Assembly: GCA_033675215.1 (NCBI GenBank)
Contig: JAUCNB010000060.1
Span: 129,001 to 193,000 of the forward strand
Reading direction: 5' to 3'
DNA length: 64,000 bases
Source: Rhodiola kirilowii
Lineage: Eukaryota; Streptophyta; Magnoliopsida; Saxifragales; Crassulaceae
The notes beneath the pieces were generated by a model that saw only the letters and a list, made by a program, of their open reading frames with translations, searched no databases and was not told the origin of the DNA. The stretch's first letter is position 1. Each line of letters opens with the position of its first letter. A program made the position numbers and the translations under genes. Positions 25,591 to 38,500 of this stretch are shown piece by piece.

Positions 25591-26345
25591 TAGGGTGTGC
25601 CCATGATGCCCAGGCGTGTGCCCATCATGCCCAGGCGTGTGCCCATCATGCCCAGGGGTGTGCCCATGATGCCCAGGGGTGTGCCCATGATGCCCAGGGG
25701 TGTGCCCTTGATGCCCAGGCGTGTGCCCATAATGCCCAGGTGCGTGCCCAACATGCCCAGGGGTGTGCCCATGATGCCCAGGCGTGTGCCCATCATGCCC
25801 AGGCGTGTGCCCATCTTGCCCAGGGGTGTGCCCATGATGCCCAGGGGTGTGCCCATGATGCCCAGGCGGGTGCCCATGATGCCCAGGCAGGTGCCCATGA
25901 TGCCCTGGTGCGTGCCCAACATGCCTAGGGGTGTGCCCATGATGCCCAGGCGGGTGCCCATGATGCCCAGGTGCGTGCCCAACATGCCCATGCGTGTGCC
26001 CATGATGCCCAGGCGTGTGCCCATGATGCCCATGCGTGTGCCCATCATGCCCAGGGGTGTGCCCATGAAGCCCAGGCGTGTGCCCATGATGCCCAGGGAT
26101 GTGCCCATGATGCCCTGGTGCGTGCCCAACATGCCCAGGGGTGTGCCCATGATGCCTTGGTGCGTGCCCAACATGCCCAGGGGTGTGCCCATGATGCCCA
26201 GGCGTGTGCCCATGATGCCCTGGTGCGTGCCCAACATGCCCAAGGATGTGCGCATGATGCCTAGGCGTGTGCCCATGATGCCCAGGTGCGTGCCCAACAT
26301 GCCCAGGGGTGTGCCCATGATGCCCAGGCGTGTGCCCATGATGCC
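25591..26345 (+). repeat. M-part copy, repeated 2120 bp downstream
   Basis: A 20-bp unit (CCTAGGGTGTG, one G fewer than usual) marks its start. From there to about 26345 the unit order matches 27711-28465, offset 2120 bp, which is 101 units of 21 minus one base. Other M copies begin at 18906 and 35587, and inverted copies end at 52586, 53930 and 57963. Confidence 0.8.
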
Positions 26346-27710
26346 CAGGCGAGTACTCATGATGCCCTGGTGCGTGCTTAACATGCCCACGGGTGTGCCC
26401 ATGATGCCCAGGCATGTGCCCATGATGCCCAGGTGCGTGCCCAACATGCCTAGGGGTGTGCCCATGATGCCCAGGCGTGTGCCCATGATGCCCAGGCGTG
26501 TGCCCATGATGCCCATGCGTGTGCCCATGATGCCCAGGGGTGTGCCCATGATGCCCAGGCGTGTGTCCATGATGCCCAGGCGTGTGCCTAGGATGCCCTG
26601 GTGCGTGCCCAACATGCCCAGGGATGTGCCCATGATGCCCAGGCGTGTGCCCATCATGCCCAGGCGTGTGCCCATCATGCCCAGGGGTGTGCCCATGATG
26701 CCCAGGCGTGTGCCCATGATGCCCATGCGTGTGCCCATCATACCCAGGGGTGTGCCCATGATGCCTAGGGGTGTGTCCATGATGCCCAGGCGTGTGCCCA
26801 TCATGCCCAGGCGTGTGCCCATCATGCCCAGGGGTGTGCCCATGATGCCCAGGGGTGTGCCCATGATGCCCAGGGGTGTGCCCATGATGCCCAGGCGTGT
26901 GCCCATAATGCCCAGGTGCGTGCCCAACATGCCCAGGGGTGTGCCCATGATGCCCAGGCGTGTGCCCATGATGCCCATGCGTGTGCCCATCATGCCCAGG
27001 GGTGTGCCCATGAAGCCCAGGCGTGTGCCCATGATGCCCAGGCGTATGCCCATGATGTCCTGGTGCGTGCCCAACATGCCCGGGGGTGTGCCCATGATGC
27101 CCAGGCGTGTGCCCATGATGCCCAGGCGTGTGCCCATGATGCCCAGGGGTGTGCCCATGATGCCCATGCGTGTGCCCATCATGCCCAGGCGCGTGCCCAA
27201 CATGCCCAGGTGGGTGCCCAACATGCCCAGGGGTGTGCCCATGATGCGCAGGCGTGTGCCCATCATGCCCAGGCGTGTGCCCATGATGCCCAGGGGTGTG
27301 CCCATGATGCCCAGGCGTGTGCCCATCATGCCCAGGCGTGTGCCTATGATGCCCAGGTGCGTGCCCAACATGCCCAAGGGTGTGCCCATGATGCCCAGAC
27401 GTGTGCCCATCATGCCCAGGCGTGTGTCCATCATGCCCAGGGGTGTGCCCATGATGCCCAGGGGTGTGCCCATGATGCCCAGGTGCGTGCCCAACATGCC
27501 CAGGGGTGTGCCCATGATGCCCAGGCGTGTGCCCATAATGCCCAGGTGCGTGCCCAACATGCCCAGGGATGTGCCCATGATGCCCAGGCGTGTGCCCATG
27601 ATGCCCAGGCGTGTGCCCATCATGCCCAGGGGTGTGCCCATGATGCCCAGGCGTGTGCCCATGATGCCCATTCGTGTGCCCATAATGCCCAGGGGTGTGC
27701 CCATGATGCC

Positions 27711-30700
27711 TAGGGTGTGCCCATGATGCCCAGGCGTGTGCCCATCATGCCCAGGCGTGTGCCCATCATGCCCAGGGGTGTGCCCATGATGCCCAGGGGT
27801 GTGCCCATGATGCCCAGGGGTGTGCCCTTGATGCCCAGGCGTGTGCCCATAATGCCCAGGTGCGTGCCCAACATGCCCAGGGGTGAGCCCATGATGCCCA
27901 GGCGTGTGCCCATCATGCCCAGGCGTGTGCCCATCTTGCCCAGGGGTGTGCCCATGATGCCCAGGGGTGTGCCCATGATGCCCAGGCGGGTGCCCATGAT
28001 GCCCAGGCAGGTGCCCATGATGCCCTGGTGCGTGCCCAACATGCCTAGGGGTGTGCCCATGATGCCCAGGCGGGTGCCCATGATGCCCAGGTGCGTGCCC
28101 AACATGCCCATGCGTGTGCCCATGATGCCCAGGCGTGTGCCCATGATGCCCATGCGTGTGCCCATCATGCCCAGGGGTGTGCCCGTGAAGCCCAGGCGTG
28201 TGCCCATGATGCCCAGGGATGTGCCCATGATGCCCTGGTGCGTGCCCAACATGCCCAGGGGTGTGCCCATGATGCCTTGGTGCGTGCCCAACATGCCCAG
28301 GGGTGTGCCCATGATGCCCAGGCGTGTGCCCATGATGCCCTGGTGCGTGCCCAACATGCCCAAGGATGTGCGCATGATGCCTAGGCGTGTGCCCATGATG
28401 CCCAGGTGCGTGCCCAACATGCCCAGGGGTGTGCCCATGATGCCCAGGCGTGTGCCCATGATGCCCAGGCGTGTGCCCATCATGCCCAGGGGTGTGCCCA
28501 TGATGCCCAGGCGAGTGCCCATGATGCCCAGGCGTGTGCCCATGATGCCCATGCGTGTGCCCATGATGCCCTAGTGCGTGCCCAACATGCCCAGGGTGTG
28601 CCCATGATGCCCAGGCGTGTGCCCATCATGCCCAGGTGCGTGCCCAACATGCCCAGGGGTGGGCCCATGATGCCTAGGCGTGTGCCCATGATGCCCAGGC
28701 GTCTGCCCATCATGCCTAGGGGTGTGCCCATGATGCCCAAGTGTGTGCCCATCATTCCCAGGCGTGTGCCCATGATGCCCAGGCGTGTGCCCATCATGCC
28801 CAGGCATGTGCCCATGATGCCCAGGTGCGTGACCAACATGCACAGGGGTGTGCCCATGATGCCCAGGCGTGTACCCATCATGCCTAGGGGAGTGCCCATG
28901 ATGCCCAGGGGTGTGCCCATGATGCCCAAGCGTGTGCCCATGATGCCCTAGCGTGCGCCCATGATGCCCAGGCGTGTGCCCATCATGCCCAGGCGTGTGC
29001 CCATGATGCCCAGGGGTGTGCCCATGATGCCCAGGTGCGTGCCCAACATGCCCAGGGGTGTGCCCATTATACCCAGGCGTGTGCCCATCATGCCCAGGCG
29101 TGTGCCCATCATGCCCAGGGATGTGCCCACGATGCCCAGGCGTGTGCCCATGATGCCAAGGCGTGTGCCCATGATGCCCATGCGTGTGCCCATGATGCCC
29201 TAGTACGTGCCCAATATGCCCAGGGGTGTGCCCATGATGCCCAGGCGTGTGCCCATGATGCCCAGGTGTGTGCCCAACATGCCCAGGGGTGTGCCCATGA
29301 TGCCCAGGCATGTGCCCATGATGCCCAGGCCTGTGCCCATCATGCCCAGGGGTGTGCCCAGGCGTGTGCCCATGATGCCCAGGCGTGTGCCCATGATGCC
29401 CAGGCGTGTGCCCATCATGCCCAGGGGTGTGCCCATAATGCCCAGGCCTGTGCCCATCATGCCCAGGGGTGTGCCCAGGCGTGTGCCCATGATGCCCAGG
29501 CGTGTGCCCATGATGCCCAGGCGTGTGCCCATCATGCCCAGGGGTGTGCCCATGATGCCCAGGCGTGTGCCCATGATGCCCAGGGGTGTGCCCATGATGC
29601 CCAGGCGTGTGTCCATGATGCCCAGGCGTGTGCCTAGGATGCCCTGGTGCGTGCCCAACATGCCCAGGGATGTGCCCATGATGCCCAGGCGGCCCATGAT
29701 GCCCAGGGGTGTGCCCATGATGCCCAGGCGTGTGCCCATAATGCCCAGGTGCGTGCCCAACATGCCTAGGGGTGTGTCCATGATGCCCAGGCGTGTGCCC
29801 ATCATACCCAGGCGTGTGCCCATGATGCCCAGGCAGGTGCCCATGATGCCCTGGTGCGTGCCCAACATGCCCAGGGGTGTGCCCATGATGCCCAGGCGGG
29901 TGCCCATGATGCCCAGGTGTGTGCCCATGATGCCCAGGCGTTTGCCCATCATGCCCAGGCGTGTGCCCATCATGCCCAGGCGTGTGCCCATCATGCCCAG
30001 GGGTGTGCCCATGATGCCCAGGGGTGTGCCCATGATGCCCAGGCGGGTGCCCATCATGCTCAGGCGTGTGCCCATCATGCCCATGCGTGTGCCCATCATG
30101 CCCAGGCGTGTGCCCATCATGCCCAGGGGTGTGCCCATCATGCCCAGGGGTGTGCCCATAATGCCCAGGCGTGTGCCCAGGCGCGTGCCCAACATGCCCA
30201 GGGGTGTGCCCATGATGCCCAGGCGTGTGCCCATCATGCCCAGGCGTGTGCCCATCATGCCCAGGGGTGTGCCCATGATGCCCAGGGGTGTGCCCATGAT
30301 GCCCAGGCATGTGTCCATGATGCCCAGGCGTGTGCCTATGATGCCCTGCTGCGTGCCCAACATGCCCAGGGGTGTGCCCATGATGCCCAGGCGTGTGCCC
30401 AGGATGCCCAGGGGTGTGCCCATGATGCCCAGTCGTGTGCCCATGATGCCCATGCGTGTGCCCATCATGCCCAGGGGTGTGCCCATGATGCCTAGGGGTG
30501 TGCCCATGATGCCCAGGCGTGTGCCCATCATGCCCAGGCGTGTGCCCATGATGCCCAGGGGTGTGCCCATGATGCCCAGGCGTGTGCCCATGATGCCCAA
30601 GCGTGTGCCCATGATGCCCAGGTGCGTGCCCAACATGCCCAGGGGTGTGCCCATGATGCCCAGGCGCGTGCCCATCATGCCCAGGGGTGTGCCCATGATG

Positions 30701-33294
30701 CCCAGGGGTGTGCCCATGATGCCCAGGTGGGTGCCCATGATTCCCTGGTGCGTGCCCAACATGCCCAGGGGTGTGCCCATGATGCCCAAGTGGGTGCCCA
30801 TGATGCCCAGGTGCGTGCCCAACATGCCCAGGGGTGTGCCCATGATGCCCATGCATGTGCCCATGATGCCCATGCGTGTGCCCATCATGCCCAGGGGTGT
30901 GCCCATGATGCCCAGGCGTGTGCCCATGATGCCCAGGTGCGTGCCCAACATGCCCAGGGGTGTGCCCATGATGCCCAGGCGTATGCCCATGATGCCCAGG
31001 CGTGTGCCCATGGTGCCCAGGCGAGTGCCCATGATGCCCTGGTGCGTGCCCAACATGCCCACGGGTGTGCCCATGATGCCCAGGCGTGTGCCCATGATGC
31101 CCAAGTGCGTGCCCAACATGCCCAGGGGTGTGCCCATGATGCCCAGGCATGTGCCCATCATGCCCAGGCGTGTGCCCATGATGCCCAGGGGTGTGCCCAT
31201 GATGCCCAGGCGTGTGCCCATCATGCCCAGGCGTGTGCCTATGATGCCCAGGTGCGTGCCCAACATGCCCAAGGGTGTGCCCATGATGCCCAGACGTGTG
31301 CCCATCATGCCCAGGCGTGTGCCCATCATGCCCAGGGGTGTGCCCATGATGCCCAGGGGTGTGCCCATGATGCCCAGGGGTGTGCCCATGATGCCCAGGC
31401 GTGTGCCCATAATGCCCAGGTGCGTGCCCAACATGCCCAGGGGTGTGCCCATGATGCGCAGGCGTGTGCCCATCATGCCCAGGCGTGTGCCCATGATGCC
31501 CAGGGGTGTGCCCATGATGCCCAGGCGTGTGCCCATCATGCCCAGGCGTGTGCCTATGATGCCCAGGTGCGTGCCCAACATGCCCAAGGGTGTGCCCATG
31601 ATGCCCAGACGTGTGCCCATCATGCCCAGGCGTGTGTCCATCATGCCCAGGGGTGTGCCCATGATGCCCAGGGGTGTGCCCATGATGCCCAGGTGCGTGC
31701 CCAACATGCCCAGGGGTGTGCCCATGATGCCCATGCATGTGCCCATGATGCCCATGCGTGTGCCCATCATGCCCAGGGGTGTGCCCATGATGCCCAGGCG
31801 TGTGCCCATGATGCCCAGGTGCGTGCCCAACATGCCCAGGGGTGTGCCCATGATGCCCAGGCGTATGCCCATGATGCCCAGGCGTGTGCCCATGGTGCCC
31901 AGGCGAGTGCCCATGATGCCCTGGTGCGTGCCCAACATGCCCACGGGTGTGCCCATGATGCCCAGGCGTGTGCCCATGATGCCCAAGTGCGTGCCCAACA
32001 TGCCCAGGGGTGTGCCCATGATGCCCAGGCATGTGCCCATCATGCCCAGGCGTGTGCCCATGATGCCCAGGGGTGTGCCCATGATGCCCAGGCGTGTGCC
32101 CATCATGCCCAGGCGTGTGCCTATGATGCCCAGGTGCGTGCCCAACATGCCCAAGGGTGTGCCCATGATGCCCAGACGTGTGCCCATCATGCCCAGGCGT
32201 GTGCCCATCATGCCCAGGGGTGTGCCCATGATGCCCAGGGGTGTGCCCATGATGCCCAGGGGTGTGCCCATGATGCCCAGGCGTGTGCCCATAATGCCCA
32301 GGTGCGTGCCCAACATGCCCAGGGGTGTGCCCATGATGCGCAGGCGTGTGCCCATCATGCCCAGGCGTGTGCCCATGATGCCCAGGGGTGTGCCCATGAT
32401 GCCCAGGCGTGTGCCCATCATGCCCAGGCGTGTGCCTATGATGCCCAGGTGCGTGCCCAACATGCCCAAGGGTGTGCCCATGATGCCCAGACGTGTGCCC
32501 ATCATGCCCAGGCGTGTGTCCATCATGCCCAGGGGTGTGCCCATGATGCCCAGGGGTGTGCCCATGATGCCCAGGTGCGTGCCCAACATGCCCAGGGGTG
32601 TGCCCATGATGCCCAGGCGTGTGCCCATGATGCCCATGCGTGTGCCCATGATGCCCAGGGGTGTGCCCATGATGCCCAGGCGTGTGTCCATGATGCCCAG
32701 GCGTGTGCCTAGGATGCCCTGGTGCGTGCCCAACATGCCCAGGGATGTGCCCATGATGCCCAGGCGTGTGCCCATGATGCCCCGGCGTGTGCCCATCATG
32801 CCTAGGGGTGTGCCCATGATGCCCAGGCGTGTGCCCATGATGCCCATGCGTGTGCCCATCATACCCAGGGGTGTGCCCATGATGCCTAGGGGTGTGCCCA
32901 TGATGCCCAGGCGTGTGCCCATCATGCCCAGGCGTGTGCCCATCATGCCCAGGGGTGTGGCCATGATGCCCAGGGGTGTGCCCATGATGCCCATGGGTGT
33001 GCCCATGATGCCCAAGCGTGTGCCCATAATGCCCAGGTGCGTGCCCAACAAGCCCAGGGGTGTGCCCATGATGCCCAGGCGTGTGCCCATCATGCCCAGG
33101 CGTGTGCCCATGATGCCCAGGCAGGTGCCCATGATGCCCAGGCGGGTGCCCATGATGCCCAGGCGGGTGCCCATGATGCCCAGACGGGTGTGCCCATGAT
33201 GCCCAGACGGGTGTGCCCATGATGCCCAGGCGGGTGCCCATGATGCCCAGACGGGTGTGCCCATGATGCCCAGACGGGTGTGCCCATGATGCCC
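27711..33294 (+). repeat. Higher-order block L2 (M, N, long P, Q)
   Basis: The order is the same as in L1: M from 27711, N at 28571-29203, P from 29207, and 23-bp Q units with GACGGGTGTG at about 33180-33290. P is longer than in L1, partly through the 882-bp tandem duplication inside it. The paired short 12-bp units at about 29350 and 29465 also occur, inverted, at about 56113 and 56233. Confidence 0.8.
30832..32595 (+). repeat. Tandem duplication of 882 bp (42 units of 21)
   Basis: Two adjacent copies, about 30832-31713 and 31714-32595, carry the same rare variants in the same order. GCATGTG after CCCAT lies at 30851 and 31733, and the unique TGGTGCCCAG lies at 31011 and 31893; both pairs are exactly 882 bp apart. 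A single copy of the same stretch occurs near 38377. Confidence 0.88.
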
Positions 33295-35586
33295 AGGTGC
33301 GTGCCCAACATGCCCAGGGGTGTGCCCATGATGCGCAGGCGTGTGCCCATCATGCCCAGGCGTGTGCCCATGATGCCCAGGGGTGTGCCCATGATGCCCA
33401 GGCGTGTGCCCATCATGCCCAGGCGTGTGCCTATGATGCCCAGGTGCGTGCCCAACATGCCCAAGGGTGTGCCCATGATGCCCAGACGTGTGCCCATCAT
33501 GCCCAGGCGTGTGTCCATCATGCCCAGGGGTGTGCCCATGATGCCCAGGGGTGTGCCCATGATGCCCAGGTGCGTGCCCAACATGCCCAGGGGTGTGCCC
33601 ATGATGCCCAGGCGTGTGCCCATGATGCCCATGCGTGTGCCCATGATGCCCAGGGGTGTGCCCATGATGCCCAGGCGTGTGTCCATGATGCCCAGGCGTG
33701 TGCCTAGGATGCCCAGGTGCGTGCCCAACATGCCCAGGGATGTGCCCATAATGCCCAGGCGTGTGCCCATGATGCCCAGGCGTGTGCCCATCATGCCTAG
33801 TGGTGTGCCCATGATGCCCAGGCGTGTGCCCATGATGCCCATGCGTGTGCGCATCATACCCAGGGGTGTGCCCATGATGCCCAGGGGTGTGCCCATGATG
33901 CCCAGGCGTGTGCCCATCATGCCCAGGCGTGTGCCCATGATGCCCAGGCAGGTGCCCATGATGCCCAGGCGGGTGCCCATGATGCCCAGACGGGTGTGCC
34001 CATGATGCCCAGACGGGTGTGCCCATGATGCCCTAGTGCGTGCCCAACATGCCCAGGGGTAAGCCCATGATGCCCAGACGTGTGCCCATCATGCCCAGGG
34101 GTGTGCCCATGATGCCCAGGCGGGTGCCCATCATGCCCAGGCAAGTGCCCATGCTGCCCAGGTGCGTGCCCAACATGCCCAGAGGTGTGCCCATGATGCC
34201 CAGGCGTGTGCCCATCATGCTCAGGCGTGTGCCCATCATGCCCAGGACTGTGCCCATCATGCCCAGGCGTGTGCCCATCATGCCCAGGGGTGTGCCCAAC
34301 ATGCCCAGGGGTGTGCCCATGATGCCCAGGCGTGTGCCCATAATGCCCAGGTGCGTGCCCAACATGCCCAGGGATGTGCCCATGATGCCCAGTCGTGTGC
34401 CCATGATGCCCAGGCGTGTGCCCATCATGCCCAGGGGTGTGCCCATGATGCCCAGGCGTGTGCCCATGATGCCCATTCGTGTGCCCATCATGCCCAGGGG
34501 TGTGCCCATGATGCCTAGGGTGTGCCCATGATGCCCAGGCGTGTGCCCATGATGCCCAGGCGTGTGCCCATGATGCCCAGGCGTGTGCCCATGATGCCCA
34601 GGCGTGTGCCCATGATGCCCATTCGTGTGCCCATCATGCCCAGGGGTGTGCCCATGATGCCTAGGGTGTGCCCATGATGCCCAGGCGTGTGCCCATCATG
34701 CCCAGGCGTGTGCCCATCATGCCCAGGGGTGTGCCCATGATGCCCAGGGGTGTGCCCATGATGCCCAGGGGTGTGCCCTTGATGCCCAGGCGTGTGCCCA
34801 TAATGCCCAGGTGCGTGCCCAACATGCCCAGGCGTGTGCCCATCATGCCCAGGCGTGTGCCCATGATGCCCAGGCGAGTGCCCATGATGCCCAGGCGTGT
34901 GCCCATGATGCCCATGCGTGTGCCCAGGATGCCCTAGTGCGTGCCCAACATGCCCAGGGTGTGCCCATGATGCCCAGGCGTGTGCCCATCATGCCCAGGC
35001 GTGTGCCCATGATGCCCAGGCTGGTGCCCATGATGCCCAGGCGGGTGCCCATGATGCCCAGACGGGTGTGCCCATGATGCCCAGACGGGTGTGCCCATGA
35101 TGCCCTGGTGCGTGCCCAACATGCCCAGGGGTAAGCCCATGATGCCCAGACGTGTGCCCATCATGCCCAGGGGTGTGCCCATGATGCCCAGGCGGGTGCC
35201 CATCATGCCCAGGCAAGTGCCCATGATGCCCAGGTGCGTGCCCAACATGCCCAGAGGTGTGCCCATGATGCCCAGGCGTGTGCCCATCATGCTCAGGCGT
35301 GTGCCCATCATGCCCAGGCCTGTGCCCATCATGCCCAGGCGTGTGCCCATCATGCCCAGGGGTGTGCCCAACATGCCCAGGGGTGTGCCCATGATGCCCA
35401 GGCGTGTGCCCATAATGCCCAGGTGCGTGCCCAACATGCCCAGGGATGTGCCCATGATGCCCAGGCGTGTGCCCATGATGCCCAGGCGTGTGCCCATCAT
35501 GCCCAGGGGTGTGCCCATGATGCCCAGGCGTGTGCCCATGATGCCCATTCGTGTGCCCATCATGCCCAGGGGTGTGCCCATGATGC
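33175..35586 (+). repeat. Cluster of odd-length units (23 and 20 bp)
   Basis: Pairs of 23-bp units with GACGGGTGTG lie near 33180-33290, 33985-34025 and 35055-35100. Twenty-base units with CCTAGGGTGTG lie near 34514, 34660 and 35586. The pair at 34514 and 34660 is 146 bp apart (seven units minus one), a local duplication. A run of near-identical GCCCAGGCGTGT units fills 34530-34610. Confidence 0.8.
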
Positions 35587-38500
35587 CTAGGGTGTGCCCA
35601 TGATGCCCAGGCGTGTGCCCATCATGCCCAGGCGTGTGCCCATCATGCCCAGGGGTGTGCCCATGATGCCCAGGGGTGTGCCCATGATGCCCAGGGGTGT
35701 GCCCTTGATGCCCAGGCGTGTGCCCATAATGCCCAGGTGCGTGCCCAACATGCCCAGGGGTGTGCCCATCATGCCCAGGCGTGTGCCCATCATGCCCAGG
35801 CGTGTGCCCATCTTGCCCAGGGGTGTGCCCATGATGCCCAGGGGTGTGACCATGATGCCCAGGCGGGTGCCCATGATGCCCAGGCAGGTGCCCATGATGC
35901 CCTGGTGCGTGCCCAACATGCCCAGGGGTGTGCCCATGATGCCCAGGCGGGTGCCCATGTTGCCCAGGTGCGTGCCCAACATGCCCAGGGGTGTGCCCAT
36001 GATGCCCAGGCGTGTGCCCATGATGCCCATGCGTGTGCCCATCATGCCCAGGGGTGTGCCCATGAAGCCCAGGCGTGTGCCCATGATGCCCAGGCGTGTG
36101 CCCATGATGCCCTGGTGCGTGCCCAACATGCCCAGGGGTGTGCCCATGATGCCTTGGTGCGTGCCCAACATGCCCAGGGGTGTGCCCATGATGCCCAGGC
36201 GTGTGCCCATGATGCCCAGGTGCGTGCCCAACATGCCCAGGGGTGTGCCCATGATGCCCAGGGGTGTGCCCATGATGCCCAGGCGTGTGCCCATGATGCC
36301 CTGGTACGTGCCCAACATGCCCAAGGATGTGCGCATGATGCCCAGGCGTGTGCCCATGATGCCCAGGTGCGTGCCCAACATGCCCAGGGGTGTGCCCATG
36401 ATGCCCAGGCGTGTGCCCATGATGCCCAGGCGTGTGCCCATCATGCCCAGGGGTGTGCCCATGATGCCCAGGCGAGTGCCCATGATGCCCAGGCGTGTGC
36501 CCATGATGCCCATGCGTGTGCCCAGGATGCCCTAGTGCGTGCCCAACATGCCCAGGGTGTGCCCATGATGCCCAGGCGTGTGCCCATCATGCCCAGGTGC
36601 GTGCCCAACATGCCCAGGGGTGGGCCCATGATGCCTAGGCGTGTCCCCATGATGCCCAGGCGTCTGCCCATCATGCCTAGGGGTGTGCCCATGATGCCCA
36701 AGTGTGTGCCCATCATTCCCAGGCGTGTGCCCATGATGCCCAGGCGTGTGCCCATCATGCCCAGGCATGTGCCCATGATGCCCAGGTGCGTGCCCAACAT
36801 GCACAGGGGTGTGCCCATGATGCCCAGGCGTGTACCCATCATGCCTAGGGAGTGGTGCCCATGATGCCCAGGGGTGTGCCCATGATGCCCAAGCGTGTGC
36901 CCATGATGCCCTAGCGTGCGCCCATGATGCCCAGGCGTGTGCCCATCATGCCCAGGCGTGTGCCCATGATGCCCAGGGGTGTGCCCATGATGCCCAGGTG
37001 CGTGCCCAACATGCCCAGGGGTGTGCCCATTATACCCAGGCGTGTGCCCATCATGCCCAGGCGTGTGCCCATCATGCCCAGGGATGTGCCCACGATGCCC
37101 AGGCGTGTGCCCATGATGCCAAGGCGTGTGCCCATGATGCCCATGCGTGTGCCCATGATGCCCTAGTACGTGACCAACATGCCCAGGGGTGTGCCCATGA
37201 TGCCCAGGCGTGTGCCCATGATGCCCAGGTGTGTGCCCAACATGCCCAGGGGTGTACCCATGATGCCCAGGCATGTGCCCATGATGCCCAGGCCTGTGCC
37301 CATCATGCCTAGGGGTGTGCCTAGGCGTGTGCCCATGATGCCCAGGCGTGTGCCCATGATGCCCAGGCGTGTGCCCATCATGCCCAGGGGTGTGCCCATG
37401 ATGCCCAGGCCTGTGCCCATCATGCCCAGGGGTGTGCCCAGGCGTGTGCCCATGATGCCCAGGCGTGTGCCCATGATGCCCAGGCGTGTGCCCATAATGC
37501 CCAGGTGCGTGCCCAACATGCCTAGGGGTGTGTCCATGATGCCCAGGCGTGTGCCCATCATGCCCAGGCGTGTGCCCATGATGCCCAGGCAGGTGCCCAT
37601 GATGCCCTGGTGCGTGCCCAACATGCCCAGGGGTGTGCCCATGATGCCCAGGCGGGTGCCCATGATGCCCAGGGGTGTCCCCATGATGCCCAGGCGTGTG
37701 CCCATAATGCCCAGGTGCGTGCCCAACATGCCTAGGGGTGTGTCCATGATGCCCAGGCGTGTGCCCATCATGCCCAGGCGTGTGCCCATGATGCCTAGGC
37801 AGGTGCCCATGATGCCCTGGTGCGTGCCCAACATGCCCAGGGGTGTGCCCATGATGCCCAGGCGTGTGCCCATGATGCCCAGGGGTGTGCCCATGATGCC
37901 CAGGCGTGTGCCCATAATGCCCAGGTGCGTGCCCAACATGCCTAGGGGTGTGTCCATGATGCCCAGGCGTGTGCCCATCATGCCCAGGCGTGTGCCGATG
38001 ATGCCCAGGCAGGTGCGCATGATGCCCTGGTGCGTGCCCAACATGCCCAGGGGTGTGCCCATGATGCCCAGGCGGGTGCCCATGATGCCCAGGTGTGTGC
38101 CCATGATGCCCAGGCGTGTGCCCATCATGCCCAGGCGTGTGCCCATCATGCCCAGGCGTGTGCCCATCATGCCCAGGGGTGTGCCCATGATGCCCAGGGG
38201 TGTGCCCATCATGCCCAGGCGTGTGCCCATGATGCCCATGCGTGTGCCCATCATGCCCAGGGGTGTGCCCATGATGCCCAGGCGTGTGCCCATGATGCCC
38301 AGGTGCGTGCCCAACATGCCCAGGGGTGTGCCCATGATGCCCAGGCGTATGCCCATGATGCCCAGGCGTGTGCCCATGGTGCCCAGGCGAGTGCCCATGA
38401 TGCCCTGGTGCGTGCCCAACATGCCCACGGGTGTGCCCATGATGCCCAGGCGTGTGCCCATGATGCCCAGGTGCGTGCCCAACATGCCCAGGGGTGTGCC

